Origin: Bacteriovoracaceae bacterium UBA6153
GTDB taxonomy: Bacteria > Bdellovibrionota > Bacteriovoracia > Bacteriovoracales > Bacteriovoracaceae
DNA length: 64,000 bases
Assembly: GCA_002428265.1 (NCBI GenBank)
Contig: DIUR01000024.1
Span: forward strand, 58,079 to 122,078
Reading direction: 5' to 3'
Shown here: positions 1-8,703 of the stretch, piece by piece
Layout: each line of letters starts with the position of its first letter
How positions within the stretch are numbered: the first letter of the stretch is position 1
Position numbers and translations under genes: made by a program
Notes under the pieces: generated by a model
What the model saw: only the letters and a program-made list of their open reading frames with translations
The model's database searches: none
What the model was told of the DNA's origin: nothing

Positions 1-70
1 GCTGATGGGGCTCGAACCCACGACACCCAGAATCACAATCTGGTGCTCTACCGACTGAACTACAGCCACC
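1..70 (-). tRNA. tRNA-His (GTG anticodon), 3' end cut by window edge
   Basis: Read on the minus strand the sequence starts GGTGGCTGTAGTTCAGTCGG and folds as a tRNA. It has a D-arm with GTTCAGTCGG, an anticodon stem CCAGA/TCTGG around a TTGTGAT loop (anticodon GTG, histidine) and a T-arm GTGGGTTCGAGCCCCAT. The first G (position 70) is the extra G-1 typical of tRNA-His and would pair with the discriminator base. The last acceptor-stem bases and any CCA lie beyond position 1, so the gene is partial only because of the window edge. Confidence 0.95.
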
Positions 71-86
71 ATAATTCGTATGCACA

Positions 87-115
87 TTTATAGGGGCATG
101 AGTCTTTTCAGTCAA
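87..115 (-). promoter_or_regulatory. sigma-70 type promoter of tRNA-His
   Basis: On the minus strand TTGACT (110-115) and TATAAA (87-92) are separated by exactly 17 bases. Transcription would begin near position 80, about 10 bases before the mature 5' end of tRNA-His. This is a strong housekeeping promoter by eye. Confidence 0.75.
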
Positions 116-165
116 TGAAAAACTTGTGGTTTCATAGAGCTATTGTACTTTTTACCTGTTTAATT

Positions 166-194
166 TTGACTCTTTATATTTTGTGCTATTAAAT
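166..194 (+). promoter_or_regulatory. possible sigma-70 promoter of the first envelope gene
   Basis: TTGACT at 166-171 is followed after 17 bases by TTAAAT (189-194, 4 of 6 matches to TATAAT). It lies about 35 bases upstream of the ribosome binding site of the gene starting at 232. The -10 is imperfect, so this is tentative. Confidence 0.4.
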
Positions 195-231
195 AAAAGA
201 AATGACGTTGTGCTAATTGAGGAAGGTTAAT

Positions 232-867
232 ATGAAGAATTTAAAAGGATTATCACTTTTGGGCCTAGCTTTATCACTAAGCTTTGGATCAACTGCAGCA
301 TTTGGTTACGGGATGGGGATTTCAACTTTCCCTCTTGAACAAGATAAAAAAGTTCTTTCGGCGGAAGCTACAGGTATCGTTTCTAACGGTGGCGGTGTTG
401 GTCTTCAAGCTCGTTATACTCAAAAATTAAATGAACTTTCTTCAGTTGATGCCGGTGTTGGTATCTCTGCTGGTGAACGTTCAGCTCGCTTGTTCGCTGG
501 TTATGATTATGAACTATTTCCAGACTACGACATGCAACCACGTACATCGATTAAAGCATTTGTAGAAAACTCTAAAGAGTTTGGTACAAGAAAAAATATT
601 CTTGGTGTTGCTCCAACTGTTTCTAAAGGATTCAGTTTCTGGGGACAAGAAGCTTTCCCATATCTATCTCTTCCATACGGGATCAGCTTAGATGGAAAAA
701 GAAATCAGTATGAAACAACTTTAAGTGCAAACCTTGGTATTTCAGGAATGATTGCTAGCGAGTACTTAATGGTAAATAAACCAGTAACTGCAAACGCAGA
801 ACTTATTGTTGGGCTTAAAGATAGCTTCACAGCAGTGTTCTTTGGTTTTGGTTACCCAATCGAATAA
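232..867 (+). CDS. predicted outer-membrane/envelope protein with signal peptide
   Basis: This 211-residue protein has a Sec signal peptide (MKNLKGLSLLGLALSLSFG, cleavage near TAAFG) followed by alternating polar/hydrophobic stretches and several aromatic-ended strands typical of small beta-barrels. Its C-terminus (GFGYPIE) does not end in the classical Phe. The ATG at 232 is chosen because GGAAGG at 221-226 is a well-spaced ribosome binding site; an upstream in-frame TTG at 217 would start just before that site. No family is recognised. An outer-membrane location is inferred from composition only. Confidence 0.7.
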   Translation: MKNLKGLSLLGLALSLSFGSTAAFGYGMGISTFPLEQDKKVLSAEATGIVSNGGGVGLQARYTQKLNELSSVDAGVGISAGERSARLFAGYDYELFPDYDMQPRTSIKAFVENSKEFGTRKNILGVAPTVSKGFSFWGQEAFPYLSLPYGISLDGKRNQYETTLSANLGISGMIASEYLMVNKPVTANAELIVGLKDSFTAVFFGFGYPIE

Positions 868-872
868 TTAAA

Positions 873-1589
873 ATGCATAAAATTGTTTTTTCCGACTTTG
901 ATGGGACTCTAACTTATAAAGAAGGTTTGAGTCCCATTTTTTTTGATGTGCTCTCACTTCTTGAAAGTAAAAAAACTCCGCTGGTCATTGTGACTGGAAG
1001 ATCTCTTTCATGGGGACATTTTCTGCTGACACATTTTCCTTACCTGACTGACGTTATCGTCGAAGGTGGAGGAACAATCGTCTCGAGAACCGGCAAATTT
1101 ATCACTGAAGAATGCTTGATCAGTGATGCTGATGTAAAAAGACTGGCAGATTTTTGTGTCGATTTTAAACTAAAATTCCCGAATACTCCTTTATCTGTCG
1201 ACTCGTTCGGAAGAAAAACCGACAGAGCAATCGAGCTTCATGACCTTCAGGGTGGAATGCTTTTCTCAGATATCGAAGCTTATCTGCGCGAGAAGAATAT
1301 CAATTACTCAACTTCTAATGTTCATTTGAATTTCTGGTGTGGAGAAGTTTCCAAATTCAAGGCAGTTGAACACTTTTTAAAGCTTAAAGGCGAGAGTGCA
1401 AGTGACTGTGTTTTCTTCGGTGACTCTCTCAATGATCAGACAATGTTTAAGTCATTCAAAAACTCTGTTGGTGTAGCAAACATCAAATCAGTGATGGATC
1501 TACTCCAGTATAAACCTACAACGATTCTCACTGGAGACGAAAATGTAGGGCCTTGGGGTGTATTGAATTATTTGAAAAAAACAATGTAA
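873..1589 (+). CDS. HAD-superfamily (IIB-like) phosphatase
   Basis: A 238-residue protein with HAD motifs: DFDGT near residue 8 (nucleophile and acid/base Asp), VTGRS near residue 40 (motif II) and GDSLNDQTMF near residue 183 (motif IV, Mg ligands), followed by VGVAN. The cap between motifs II and IV resembles Cof/sucrose-phosphatase-type (class IIB) enzymes. The substrate cannot be told from sequence; phosphosugars are common for this class. The ATG lies 5 bases after the preceding stop without a strong ribosome binding site, so it may be translationally coupled to the envelope gene upstream. Confidence 0.85.
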   Translation: MHKIVFSDFDGTLTYKEGLSPIFFDVLSLLESKKTPLVIVTGRSLSWGHFLLTHFPYLTDVIVEGGGTIVSRTGKFITEECLISDADVKRLADFCVDFKLKFPNTPLSVDSFGRKTDRAIELHDLQGGMLFSDIEAYLREKNINYSTSNVHLNFWCGEVSKFKAVEHFLKLKGESASDCVFFGDSLNDQTMFKSFKNSVGVANIKSVMDLLQYKPTTILTGDENVGPWGVLNYLKKTM

Positions 1590-1642
1590 TAGATCGTATT
1601 TTTTAATTATTAAAAAATTCATTAAGCCCTTACTCTTATCCA

Positions 1643-1867
1643 ATGAAACATTTGAATAAAAAATCGACAGCGTCGTATTTGTATCAGCGATTCCTATCAA
1701 TTGATGAAAGAATGAGAAAAAAACTCATTGTAGCAGGCAGCTTATTTTTAGTTGTTGGGCTTACAGGTTTATTTTTATTTTTAAGCAGTGTGATTAGATT
1801 CGGTGGAGAGTTATTGGCAGATTATAAAGGTGCACCGGAAAAGATTGAAACTTCCAGATACAATTAA
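1643..1867 (+). CDS. small single-pass membrane protein, unknown function
   Basis: 74 residues: a basic N-terminal segment rich in Lys/Arg (residues 1-32), one transmembrane helix (about 35-56, VAGSLFLVVGLTGLFLFL), then a short polar tail. The positive-inside rule suggests a cytoplasmic N-terminus. It lies between the HAD gene and a bidirectional terminator. I recognise no family. Being short, it could be spurious, but the clean helix, plausible start and following terminator favour a real gene. Confidence 0.6.
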   Translation: MKHLNKKSTASYLYQRFLSIDERMRKKLIVAGSLFLVVGLTGLFLFLSSVIRFGGELLADYKGAPEKIETSRYN

Positions 1868-1871
1868 GTAA

Positions 1872-1909
1872 AATGCGGCAAGCTGTTACCCTTGCCGCAT
1901 TTTATTTTA
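1872..1909. terminator. bidirectional intrinsic terminator between convergent genes
   Basis: An 11-bp perfect stem (1872-1882 with 1891-1901; AATGCGGCAAG) with an 8-base loop is followed by a T-rich run on the plus strand. The flanking A/T bases would also serve the minus-strand dsbA-like gene that ends at 1907. Confidence 0.85.
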
Positions 1910-2551
1910 TTTCGCTAGTTCTGCATCGATTGCATCTTTTAAATCCTGATAACTAAGTCTCATTAACATTTTTCCATTGATGAAGAATGTCGGAGTTCCT
2001 TTTACACCAAGCTGTTGTCCTTCTGAAACATCTCTAGCTAGAGTTGATTTGAAAGTAAAATCATCGTAAGACTTATTGAACTCTTCTACGTTAAGATTAA
2101 ATTCTTTCGCATATCTTTCAAAAATATGTTTTGGTGGCTCTGACTGATGTCCCCATTCATTTTGTCTTTCAAGAAGTGCCCCGTACATCTCCCAATACTT
2201 TCCTTGTTTCCCTGCGCCTTCAAGAGCAAGGGCCGCCACATTCGAGTTTCCGTGATAAAGCATATACCTAACTACGAATTGAACATTTGGGTATTCAGAA
2301 ATAATTTTTTTAAAGATTGGGTGAAAAGCAGCGCAGCCTTCGCACTCAGGGTCAAAGAACTCAACAACAGTCACTTTCGCATCTGCAGGGCCTACTGAGT
2401 AGTTTCCTTCTCTTAATACATTGGCCGTTGGCGCGACAGGTGCTGCAGGAGCAGTCTCACCAGTTTTTTCTTTGTTAAAGAACATGATAGCTCCGGCAAA
2501 TAGAATTAATGCCAGAAGCGGGAATAGAACCATTTTAAGATCTTTTTTCAT
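1907..2551 (-). CDS. DsbA-family thiol:disulfide oxidoreductase, membrane-anchored
   Basis: 214 residues: an N-terminal signal anchor (residues 7-26), an Ala/Pro linker, then a thioredoxin-fold DsbA domain. The redox motif is CEGC (Cys70, Cys73) in a PECEGC context, and the cis-Pro loop is TPTFF (Pro187). CxGC with an N-terminal anchor resembles the Thioredoxin_4/BdbD group more than E. coli DsbA. It should introduce disulfides into exported proteins and be reoxidised by the DsbB-like protein encoded just upstream; the two genes overlap as TAATG, so they are co-translated. Confidence 0.9.
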   Translation of the reverse strand: MKKDLKMVLFPLLALILFAGAIMFFNKEKTGETAPAAPVAPTANVLREGNYSVGPADAKVTVVEFFDPECEGCAAFHPIFKKIISEYPNVQFVVRYMLYHGNSNVAALALEGAGKQGKYWEMYGALLERQNEWGHQSEPPKHIFERYAKEFNLNVEEFNKSYDDFTFKSTLARDVSEGQQLGVKGTPTFFINGKMLMRLSYQDLKDAIDAELAK

Positions 2552-2979
2552 TATGAAGCCTTCCTTGTATTTTTATAAAATAGAATAAGAAAAATTATTG
2601 AGAGAGTTAGACTAGTGAATGCCATCAATGGAATGGTAATAAATCCCAAGTACTCAATCTGCTTACTTGTACATGATACTCCGCTCGAGCACAGTGTAAT
2701 GGCCTGAGGGATAATCTTGAAATATAACAGATTGTGATAAAGAGAAATAATCCAGCCGATGGCCGCCAATGGAGCTGCATAAAAAAGAACATTGTGATCT
2801 TTTTTTACAAATCCTACAGCGAAAATGACACTTAATGGGAAGATGCAAATTCTCTGTGCCCAGCAAAGCGAGCAAGGCGGAAGCATCATCACATTGCTAA
2901 AATAAAGTGATCCAGCGAGGGATACGATATTTACCAGCCATGCAAAATAGATAAAAGTGAATGCGTTTTTATCTTTCAT
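2551..2979 (-). CDS. DsbB/BdbC-family quinone-linked disulfide oxidase
   Basis: 142 residues with four transmembrane helices. The first periplasmic loop holds CSLC (Cys36, Cys39) in the family context PPCSLCWAQR. The second loop holds the pair Cys97 and Cys103. The length matches the short BdbC-type DsbB rather than E. coli DsbB (about 176). Known family role: passes electrons from DsbA to quinone. It is followed by its probable partner, the DsbA-like gene, and preceded by a small Cys-rich exported protein. Confidence 0.9.
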   Translation of the reverse strand: MKDKNAFTFIYFAWLVNIVSLAGSLYFSNVMMLPPCSLCWAQRICIFPLSVIFAVGFVKKDHNVLFYAAPLAAIGWIISLYHNLLYFKIIPQAITLCSSGVSCTSKQIEYLGFITIPLMAFTSLTLSIIFLILFYKNTRKAS

Positions 2980-3011
2980 AGAAATCCTTAATTAATGTTG
3001 AGAAAAATAGA

Positions 3012-3299
3012 TTATGAAATGAGTTTTGCTGGAGGTCTATCGAGTGTAAAAATAAATTTAGCAGAGTCAGTGTTGATAAAGTCGAAATATATTTCGCCCA
3101 ATAGTGATGGGATGAAAACAATAGTGAGAGTTTCTAGTTTATTTGAAAATGTGGACTCCATATGAGGAGTGCAAGTTGAGCACTGAGAGCTGGCCTGATG
3201 CTGTTCTTCGCAACAGAAGTATCCTTCGCTGCAATTTGAAAGCATTAAAACGCTCAACAATATCGAAAGTATTGATGTGATGATGAAAAACTTTTTCAT
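3012..3299 (-). CDS. small Cys-rich exported protein, unknown function
   Basis: 95 residues with a signal peptide (about 1-20) followed by a cysteine cluster: NCSEGYFCCEE then CSTC, six Cys with nearby His and Glu. A second hydrophobic segment (ETLTIVFIPSLLGEIYF) precedes a C-terminal DRPPAKLIS. The layout (leader, Cys/His cluster, hydrophobic stretch, ending in RPP) recalls small DUF2946-like metal-associated proteins, but that is a weak resemblance. It starts directly after the stop of the pseudouridine synthase gene and lies 32 bases before dsbB, so it is probably in one operon and may be a substrate or helper of the Dsb pair. Confidence 0.65.
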   Translation of the reverse strand: MKKFFIITSILSILLSVLMLSNCSEGYFCCEEQHQASSQCSTCTPHMESTFSNKLETLTIVFIPSLLGEIYFDFINTDSAKFIFTLDRPPAKLIS

Positions 3300-4373
3300 T
3301 TATACGTTATTGTAATATTTTTTGACTGTTAATTGAATCTTTTCTTCAAGAGCTTCGATATTAAACTTGGTATTGGCTTCAATCCAGTCACTCAAATCCT
3401 TTGGGATCTTTGTAATGAAAAGTTTTTCTTGCCCTTTATAGGGAATTTTCAAGGCAATCGCATGAAGTGCATGTCTTGGAAGCTCCATCGTGTCATGGTC
3501 TTCTTTTGTCGCCAGATGATCCTTAAAGCGCTGGAACATCTCATATGTCCCAAGATAGAGTTTATCACCAATAAGAGGAATGCCATGTGCCTTAGCGTGG
3601 ACTCTGATCTGGTGCTGCCTTCCGGTTTGAGGACAAGCGATTCCAATCAGGTATTTTTCATTTTTTTCTAAAATATAAAAGAATGTCCTGGCATGTTTTC
3701 CTTCTTGAGAGTTTTCAGGATAGGACTGAACAACAATCCTTTTCATTCCTTCATCGGGATTTCCCATGCGCTCGTTGGCTATGAACTCGTCTTGATGTTT
3801 AAAATTTTCGTTAATGCGTGAAATAAAGAGATAACACTTTTTTACATCATCATCTTCAAAGCGCTCCATCATCTCTGTGGCCATTTTGGGATTTTTTCCC
3901 ATCATCAGAATACCTGATGTCTCACGGTCAATTCTGTGAAGAGAGTGAATGGTATGGTTGTACTTCATTTCAAAGAAGACGGTCGCGCAATTGAATAGGT
4001 GTCTTCCTGCCGGGTGAGTCGACATGAAAGCGGGCTTTGAAATAACAATCAAGTCATTATCTTCATAGACAACATCGGGAGTGGTTTGCAGCTCGAGCTT
4101 TTCGCCTCTCCAATGCTCGTCTTCAAATTTACTTTTATAGAATTTAATAATGACTTCATCACGGTGATGAATAGGGCTTGATGGTTTATGAACACCAGGT
4201 CTTCCGACAATGATGATCTCGCCGTCTTTTATTTTTTTTTTGATAATTTCCCGGGAGAATGACTCTAAGTAAAGCCCCAGGAACTGATCAAGTCTCATGC
4301 CTTCGTGTTCTTCGTCCGCCATATGGCGGACTTCAAACACATCATCACGATAAACTTTATGAATAATACTCAT
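3300..4373 (-). CDS. RluA-family pseudouridine synthase with S4 domain
   Basis: 357 residues. An N-terminal S4-type RNA-binding segment (about 22-80, MRLDQFLGLYL and KKKIKDGEI) precedes the catalytic domain. The family signature HRIDRETSG holds the catalytic Asp (Asp149), and QTGRQHQIRVH with GIPLIGDKLYLG completes it. It isomerises uridines in rRNA or tRNA; the S4 domain points to the RluD/RluC side, but the exact site cannot be assigned. The gene follows prkA with a 13-base gap and leads into the Cys-rich/Dsb genes on the minus strand. Confidence 0.9.
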   Translation of the reverse strand: MSIIHKVYRDDVFEVRHMADEEHEGMRLDQFLGLYLESFSREIIKKKIKDGEIIIVGRPGVHKPSSPIHHRDEVIIKFYKSKFEDEHWRGEKLELQTTPDVVYEDNDLIVISKPAFMSTHPAGRHLFNCATVFFEMKYNHTIHSLHRIDRETSGILMMGKNPKMATEMMERFEDDDVKKCYLFISRINENFKHQDEFIANERMGNPDEGMKRIVVQSYPENSQEGKHARTFFYILEKNEKYLIGIACPQTGRQHQIRVHAKAHGIPLIGDKLYLGTYEMFQRFKDHLATKEDHDTMELPRHALHAIALKIPYKGQEKLFITKIPKDLSDWIEANTKFNIEALEEKIQLTVKKYYNNV

Positions 4374-4386
4374 TACAATTTTTTTG

Positions 4387-6591
4387 TTAGTAGCGCTCTT
4401 TAATAAGAAATTTCACCAGGGACATTGCTGCACCTTCAGTGTAACCGACTCGAGTTTCTAGACTGGCCAGTACTGACTTGATCTGCTTTCTATTTTCATC
4501 AGAAAGAGGTGAGCCTTGATTCGGGTCCAGCGTTTTAGAGTACTCTGCTTCAAAAAAGACCATATTGCGAGAAATGTTTTGAATAACTTTTTTCTGCTCG
4601 CTTCTAAATGATTCTTGTAAACGATCAACCAGGTCTGGGAAGACATCAGTATAAACTAAGGCCTTACCGCGGTTATCCAGAGAGTACGCACCTAGCTTTG
4701 ATAAAAGTTGAGAGCGGAACGTTTTTGAATCTTCTTTTAGTCCAATAGCAGATTCAAATTCCTTGATGAAGAAATCATCCGGGTCCACGTATTTGCCAAG
4801 CGCCGTGTTTTTGATTTTTTCACCCTTATTAAGAGCGTTGATATTTTCAATATAGCGGCGGATATAATCTTCGTATGACCTGTCATCAACCAGACCTAGA
4901 GCAGATCTAAGTTCTCTGTCGAAAATATTTAGATTGTGCTCTTTAATAAGTTCGATGAAGCGTCCTGGGTTATGGTAATCCGCTTGAGGGGCCATGTTCA
5001 GGAAGTCGTATTCGCTCTTCTTGTGAATTAAGTCTTGAAGGTACTCAAGAACTTCAACAAAAGTTACATTCTTATGAAGTGAAGAAAGTCTGTAGATAAT
5101 GTGTTTTACATCTCTTGGTGAAAGACCAAACTTTCCTTCATAAAGACTGTCGTTAATGTACTCATAAGCGATTTCATCAAAACCTTGTTTTAAAATCTGC
5201 TTAGATTCAATATCGAGCCTTTCCGGCATTTCAATCCCTGAAAGGTACAACGCTTTTTCCAGAGGATTAAGGTTTGTTGCGATGTTGGCCAGCTTCTTAT
5301 CGTTGTAGTTTTTAGTCTGACAAACGCGAAGTCTTGTCAGTACGGCAAAGAAGCAAAGAGCGTTCAGTGCGTGCGGTGAAAATTGTGATCTGTCTCTAAT
5401 ACCTAAGATTTGATCTTCGTAAATTTTCTCTTCATGTTTTACGTCAATCAAGTAGGGAACAGTAATGAAGTTAAATCTTCCTTTAAATGAGTTAAAGTCA
5501 GGATGCTGTTTAAAAGCAGCAAGGTGAATTTCATTAGATGTACCAATGAAGAAAATATCAAGCTCAGTTAAAATTCCCTGAAGATTGATCGATCCTGTTT
5601 CCATTGTCATTAAAAGGTATTTGTAAGCATCTAGTGGACGCTTTAATAAGTCTGAATACTCAAGAACTCCACGGTTAGCAAGAACCGCCTCACCTTGAAG
5701 AGAAAATAGATTCAACGACTGAAGACTTGGAGGAAGACTTGAAAGTCTTTTATCCATGGTGATTTGTTGCATGCGAGCATCAACATGAATTTGAGGCTCA
5801 ATCGTCACAGCAGCTGTTGAGTAACGTTTACTGATAGAAAATCTCTCAATGCGGATGTGCTTTAAAACATCAGCGTGTTTTCCTTTATAATTTTTTAAAA
5901 GAGCGTCGTAGATCATGCGGTTTCTTTTTGAAAGGTCCCCACGGTATAAGTAAGATTTCCTCACAGAAGCTAATAGTCTCTCGTCACCTTTAAGAGCTGT
6001 CTCAATAAGTTTTTGTCTGTGCTCTTTTGGAACTAATAGAAGCGGGTGATCTTTTAATTCAGAAGGCATGATCGCTGAGATTTCTTTATCTTCTAGATAA
6101 GCGTAACTTCCGTGATGGCTTTCTCTGATGGTGCTGTTTAATCCAAGAGATCCTTTGATGTAGTTATCTAGAGGAAAGATCCAGCTGAAGCTAAAAAGCT
6201 TTCCACTTTCTGATTCTGAATACTCTTCAAGGCCTTTAATCATTTTATTAACTAAAGATGATTTTGAAGATCCGTTAGGTCCGATTAAAAGAATAAATTT
6301 ATTGTTAAAACCTTCTTCACTAAAATTCACCAGGTTTTGGTAAAGAGCTTGCTGAACTTTTATTTGTCCATGAACCGCCGGAGAGTCTGGGTGCTTTGTT
6401 TGAAATAACTTAAAAGATCCATCAGCATTCACACCGTAGTGGTTAAGCATATCGCGGATATATTCATAAGTTGGTCTACATTCCATCTTTGCATTTTTTT
6501 CAAAGATCTCCATATAGTCGGAGAATGATAAAGTTTCTAAGTTAGCATCACTTTGTTCAGATGCTTGATTAATCCAATCTTGATAACTCAT
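4387..6591 (-). CDS. prkA: PrkA-family AAA+ protein (serine kinase/protease type)
   Basis: 734 residues, longer than typical PrkA (about 640). The N-terminus carries the family AAA_PrkA region with a P-loop GPNGSSKSS (residues 104-112), the FSWIFPLDNY block and TNEIHLAAFK further on. The PrkA C-terminal region follows (SPRDVKHIIYRLS and the conserved end). PrkA was described as a serine kinase and, in Bacillus, as a Lon-like protease important in stress and sporulation. The usual partner genes yeaH/yhbH and spoVR are not adjacent here. It is divergent from the FGE-like gene with 46 bases between starts. AAGGA lies 8 bases before the ATG. Confidence 0.9.
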   Translation of the reverse strand: MSYQDWINQASEQSDANLETLSFSDYMEIFEKNAKMECRPTYEYIRDMLNHYGVNADGSFKLFQTKHPDSPAVHGQIKVQQALYQNLVNFSEEGFNNKFILLIGPNGSSKSSLVNKMIKGLEEYSESESGKLFSFSWIFPLDNYIKGSLGLNSTIRESHHGSYAYLEDKEISAIMPSELKDHPLLLVPKEHRQKLIETALKGDERLLASVRKSYLYRGDLSKRNRMIYDALLKNYKGKHADVLKHIRIERFSISKRYSTAAVTIEPQIHVDARMQQITMDKRLSSLPPSLQSLNLFSLQGEAVLANRGVLEYSDLLKRPLDAYKYLLMTMETGSINLQGILTELDIFFIGTSNEIHLAAFKQHPDFNSFKGRFNFITVPYLIDVKHEEKIYEDQILGIRDRSQFSPHALNALCFFAVLTRLRVCQTKNYNDKKLANIATNLNPLEKALYLSGIEMPERLDIESKQILKQGFDEIAYEYINDSLYEGKFGLSPRDVKHIIYRLSSLHKNVTFVEVLEYLQDLIHKKSEYDFLNMAPQADYHNPGRFIELIKEHNLNIFDRELRSALGLVDDRSYEDYIRRYIENINALNKGEKIKNTALGKYVDPDDFFIKEFESAIGLKEDSKTFRSQLLSKLGAYSLDNRGKALVYTDVFPDLVDRLQESFRSEQKKVIQNISRNMVFFEAEYSKTLDPNQGSPLSDENRKQIKSVLASLETRVGYTEGAAMSLVKFLIKERY

Positions 6592-6637
6592 ATGTGTATT
6601 TCCTTTAAGATCATTGTTAGTTATATTGTAATCTCTT

Positions 6638-7837
6638 ATGAAAAATTACAAAAGATTCATTGTTCCAGTAGCTGTTTGTGCCGTTGTAATAGGCGCAATT
6701 GGATATTATTTTTATAAGAATCAGAAAAATCTTTCTAATCCCGATCGTTTTATTCAAGAAAAGGCCGCTTATTTGAGGCTTATTCAAAACTCTTCAGAGA
6801 TTCATAAGCTTTGGGAAGCGGGAGAAGAGTCTAGAGAATGGACACTTATTAAGTCAGACTGCTTTAAAAAATTAGGCATCTCTCAAAAGTTTGATGAATC
6901 TCTCTTGCGTTGTCATCCATTACTTCTTCAATGCCATGCTGAGTTTTCAAAAAATCTCACTTATAAAATTATCAATGTGGAAGAGTATGAAAATTCGGCT
7001 TATAGGTTAATGACTAAATCAAACAGTTCTTATCAAGGGCTGCGTGAGACGGGAGTGGCCTTAACCATTGAAGACCTCCAGTCTAAAAAGAGAATGGATC
7101 TCTTTTTAACAGATCAATGCCATGAAGTTTACCTTGAACAAAGGGCCTATGCTTATGGGGAACCGGTTGATGCAAAAGACGGTGACGATTACAGGTTTGA
7201 TAATTTTAACCGCCATATTTATTTAGATAACCATCTTGTGACGAACTCAGAAATCAATGACTGGATAAAATTCGGCAATCCTGATTTTACCAGAGGTCTT
7301 AAATCTAAAAGTGGGGATGACCTTTTTCTCCCGGCAGTTGATTTAAATTATTCACAAATTGAAAATTATTGCTCATTCAAAGGTAAGCAAGTCATGCTGG
7401 CACACTTTTTTGATGCCGCTACTTTTTTACCAATGGATCTGGCTGAGAAAATTCCTAAAAAAAATCTTCGCTCTCCTTATTATTGGACTAAAAAGGCCAG
7501 CGAATATAAGGCCGATTGTAACCTGATTTATTCCAAAGATTGTGTGAATAAAAAAGGTTATCAACTCAATTCAACTGGGCCAAGCTGGGCAGGTATTCAC
7601 GATTCAATGGGAGGAGTTTTTGAAGTTTTCAGAAATCCCATTGATCCTGAAAGTAATTTAAAAGCATCCTCTTTTTATTTCGATTCTAAGTCTTCATGGC
7701 ACAAATTAGGTTTTAGGGCCGGTTGGAATGGAGATGGATTTGATTTGAGAGATTTTGACTTTAGAGGATTAAATCCTTTTGTCGCAATCGATAGGTTTCA
7801 AGTGGGATTTAGATGCATGCGAGAGGTGCTTCCGTGA
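6638..7837 (+). CDS. membrane-anchored FGE/SUMF1-fold protein
   Basis: 399 residues with an N-terminal signal anchor (residues 6-26). The C-terminal half has landmarks of the formylglycine-generating-enzyme fold: LVTNSEINDWIKFG, the AGIHDSMGGVFEVFRN block (family: DMxGNVWEW) and the terminal FQVGFRCMRE (family: GFRC). The paired active-site cysteines of true FGE are not evident, so it is more likely a non-catalytic or differently acting FGE-fold protein, as seen in kinases, reductases and ligand-binding proteins. It overlaps the next gene as GTGA, indicating co-translation with the lipoprotein. Confidence 0.75.
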   Translation: MKNYKRFIVPVAVCAVVIGAIGYYFYKNQKNLSNPDRFIQEKAAYLRLIQNSSEIHKLWEAGEESREWTLIKSDCFKKLGISQKFDESLLRCHPLLLQCHAEFSKNLTYKIINVEEYENSAYRLMTKSNSSYQGLRETGVALTIEDLQSKKRMDLFLTDQCHEVYLEQRAYAYGEPVDAKDGDDYRFDNFNRHIYLDNHLVTNSEINDWIKFGNPDFTRGLKSKSGDDLFLPAVDLNYSQIENYCSFKGKQVMLAHFFDAATFLPMDLAEKIPKKNLRSPYYWTKKASEYKADCNLIYSKDCVNKKGYQLNSTGPSWAGIHDSMGGVFEVFRNPIDPESNLKASSFYFDSKSSWHKLGFRAGWNGDGFDLRDFDFRGLNPFVAIDRFQVGFRCMREVLP

Positions 7838-8703
7838 AAATATTAATGCTCGCACTTCTTTTAGTATGCTCGTCTTGCATGAGGAATGATCCTGAAAATA
7901 TGACAGCAGAAGAAGCAGATCAGCTTTTGACCACAGAATGGGTTTATGCCACGGCACTGGATCAGCTTAAGTATAATGGCGAAGTCATTACAAGGCCTCC
8001 TGGGTTTGAACAATTAGTGATGAGCCTGGTTATTCCCACAAAGGGTGGTCTCAGCAGCAATAGACACTGCGTATACTATCAGGTTCCTTATAAAGAAAAG
8101 CAGGGGGTACTGATTGTTGAAGTTGTAAAAAATGCAGAGGCCTGCGGTGAGACTTCCGGCGAAAATAAGAATTTTTTAAAATTAACTGGGATTGATAAAC
8201 TAAAGGTCACTTTTCAAAACTTTAAACTCAATTTGGATTTTAGCTATAATAAAAAAAGCTACACCATGAGCACTCCACTAGCGAACATTGAAAGTGGCCT
8301 CATTCATGAAAAGTATCAAGGATTAAAAGAGAAGAGATTGGTGAGTGGGTTAAGGCTTCTCAGGCTCTCTGATGAGAGTTTTGATTTTGGAAGCAATAAG
8401 TACCTAGGAAAACTTTCAGACCGCTTCAGTCGTGGCAATGCTATTCGCTGTGAGCAGGTTAATAAGGACTGTGAAACGATAGGGGAAAACCGTTGTGATC
8501 AATGCCGCTATGGTTGGTATGAAGTCGTAGATTTTCAATGCCCACAAGGTGGATCTAAGTTTTGTGGACAAAATCATTGTGGTGAAAAAAATGAGCCAGC
8601 ATGCCCGCGTGGGATAAAGGTCATAGACCCCGAAGAAGCTGGGATTTGTCAGAGTGATTTAGAACCTAAACCCAATCTGGATAAAATCTTAATCTGCCAG
8701 TGA
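7834..8703 (+). CDS. Cys-rich predicted lipoprotein, unknown function
   Basis: 289 residues from the GTG at 7834, which overlaps the preceding stop (GTGA) and has GAGAGG 7 bases upstream. The N-terminus (LMLALLLVCSSC) looks like a lipoprotein signal with a non-classical lipobox. The last 80 residues contain about a dozen cysteines in close pairs (CDQCRYGW, CPQGG, CGQNHCGE), suggesting a small disulfide-rich domain. An in-frame ATG at 7813 lies inside the previous gene and before the ribosome binding site, so it is rejected. The pairing with the FGE-fold protein suggests a shared envelope role. Confidence 0.7.
   Translation: MKILMLALLLVCSSCMRNDPENMTAEEADQLLTTEWVYATALDQLKYNGEVITRPPGFEQLVMSLVIPTKGGLSSNRHCVYYQVPYKEKQGVLIVEVVKNAEACGETSGENKNFLKLTGIDKLKVTFQNFKLNLDFSYNKKSYTMSTPLANIESGLIHEKYQGLKEKRLVSGLRLLRLSDESFDFGSNKYLGKLSDRFSRGNAIRCEQVNKDCETIGENRCDQCRYGWYEVVDFQCPQGGSKFCGQNHCGEKNEPACPRGIKVIDPEEAGICQSDLEPKPNLDKILICQ

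Noticed and set aside
217..231. Upstream TTG start for the first envelope gene
   Set aside because: It precedes the ribosome binding site GGAAGG at 221-226, which places the start at ATG 232.
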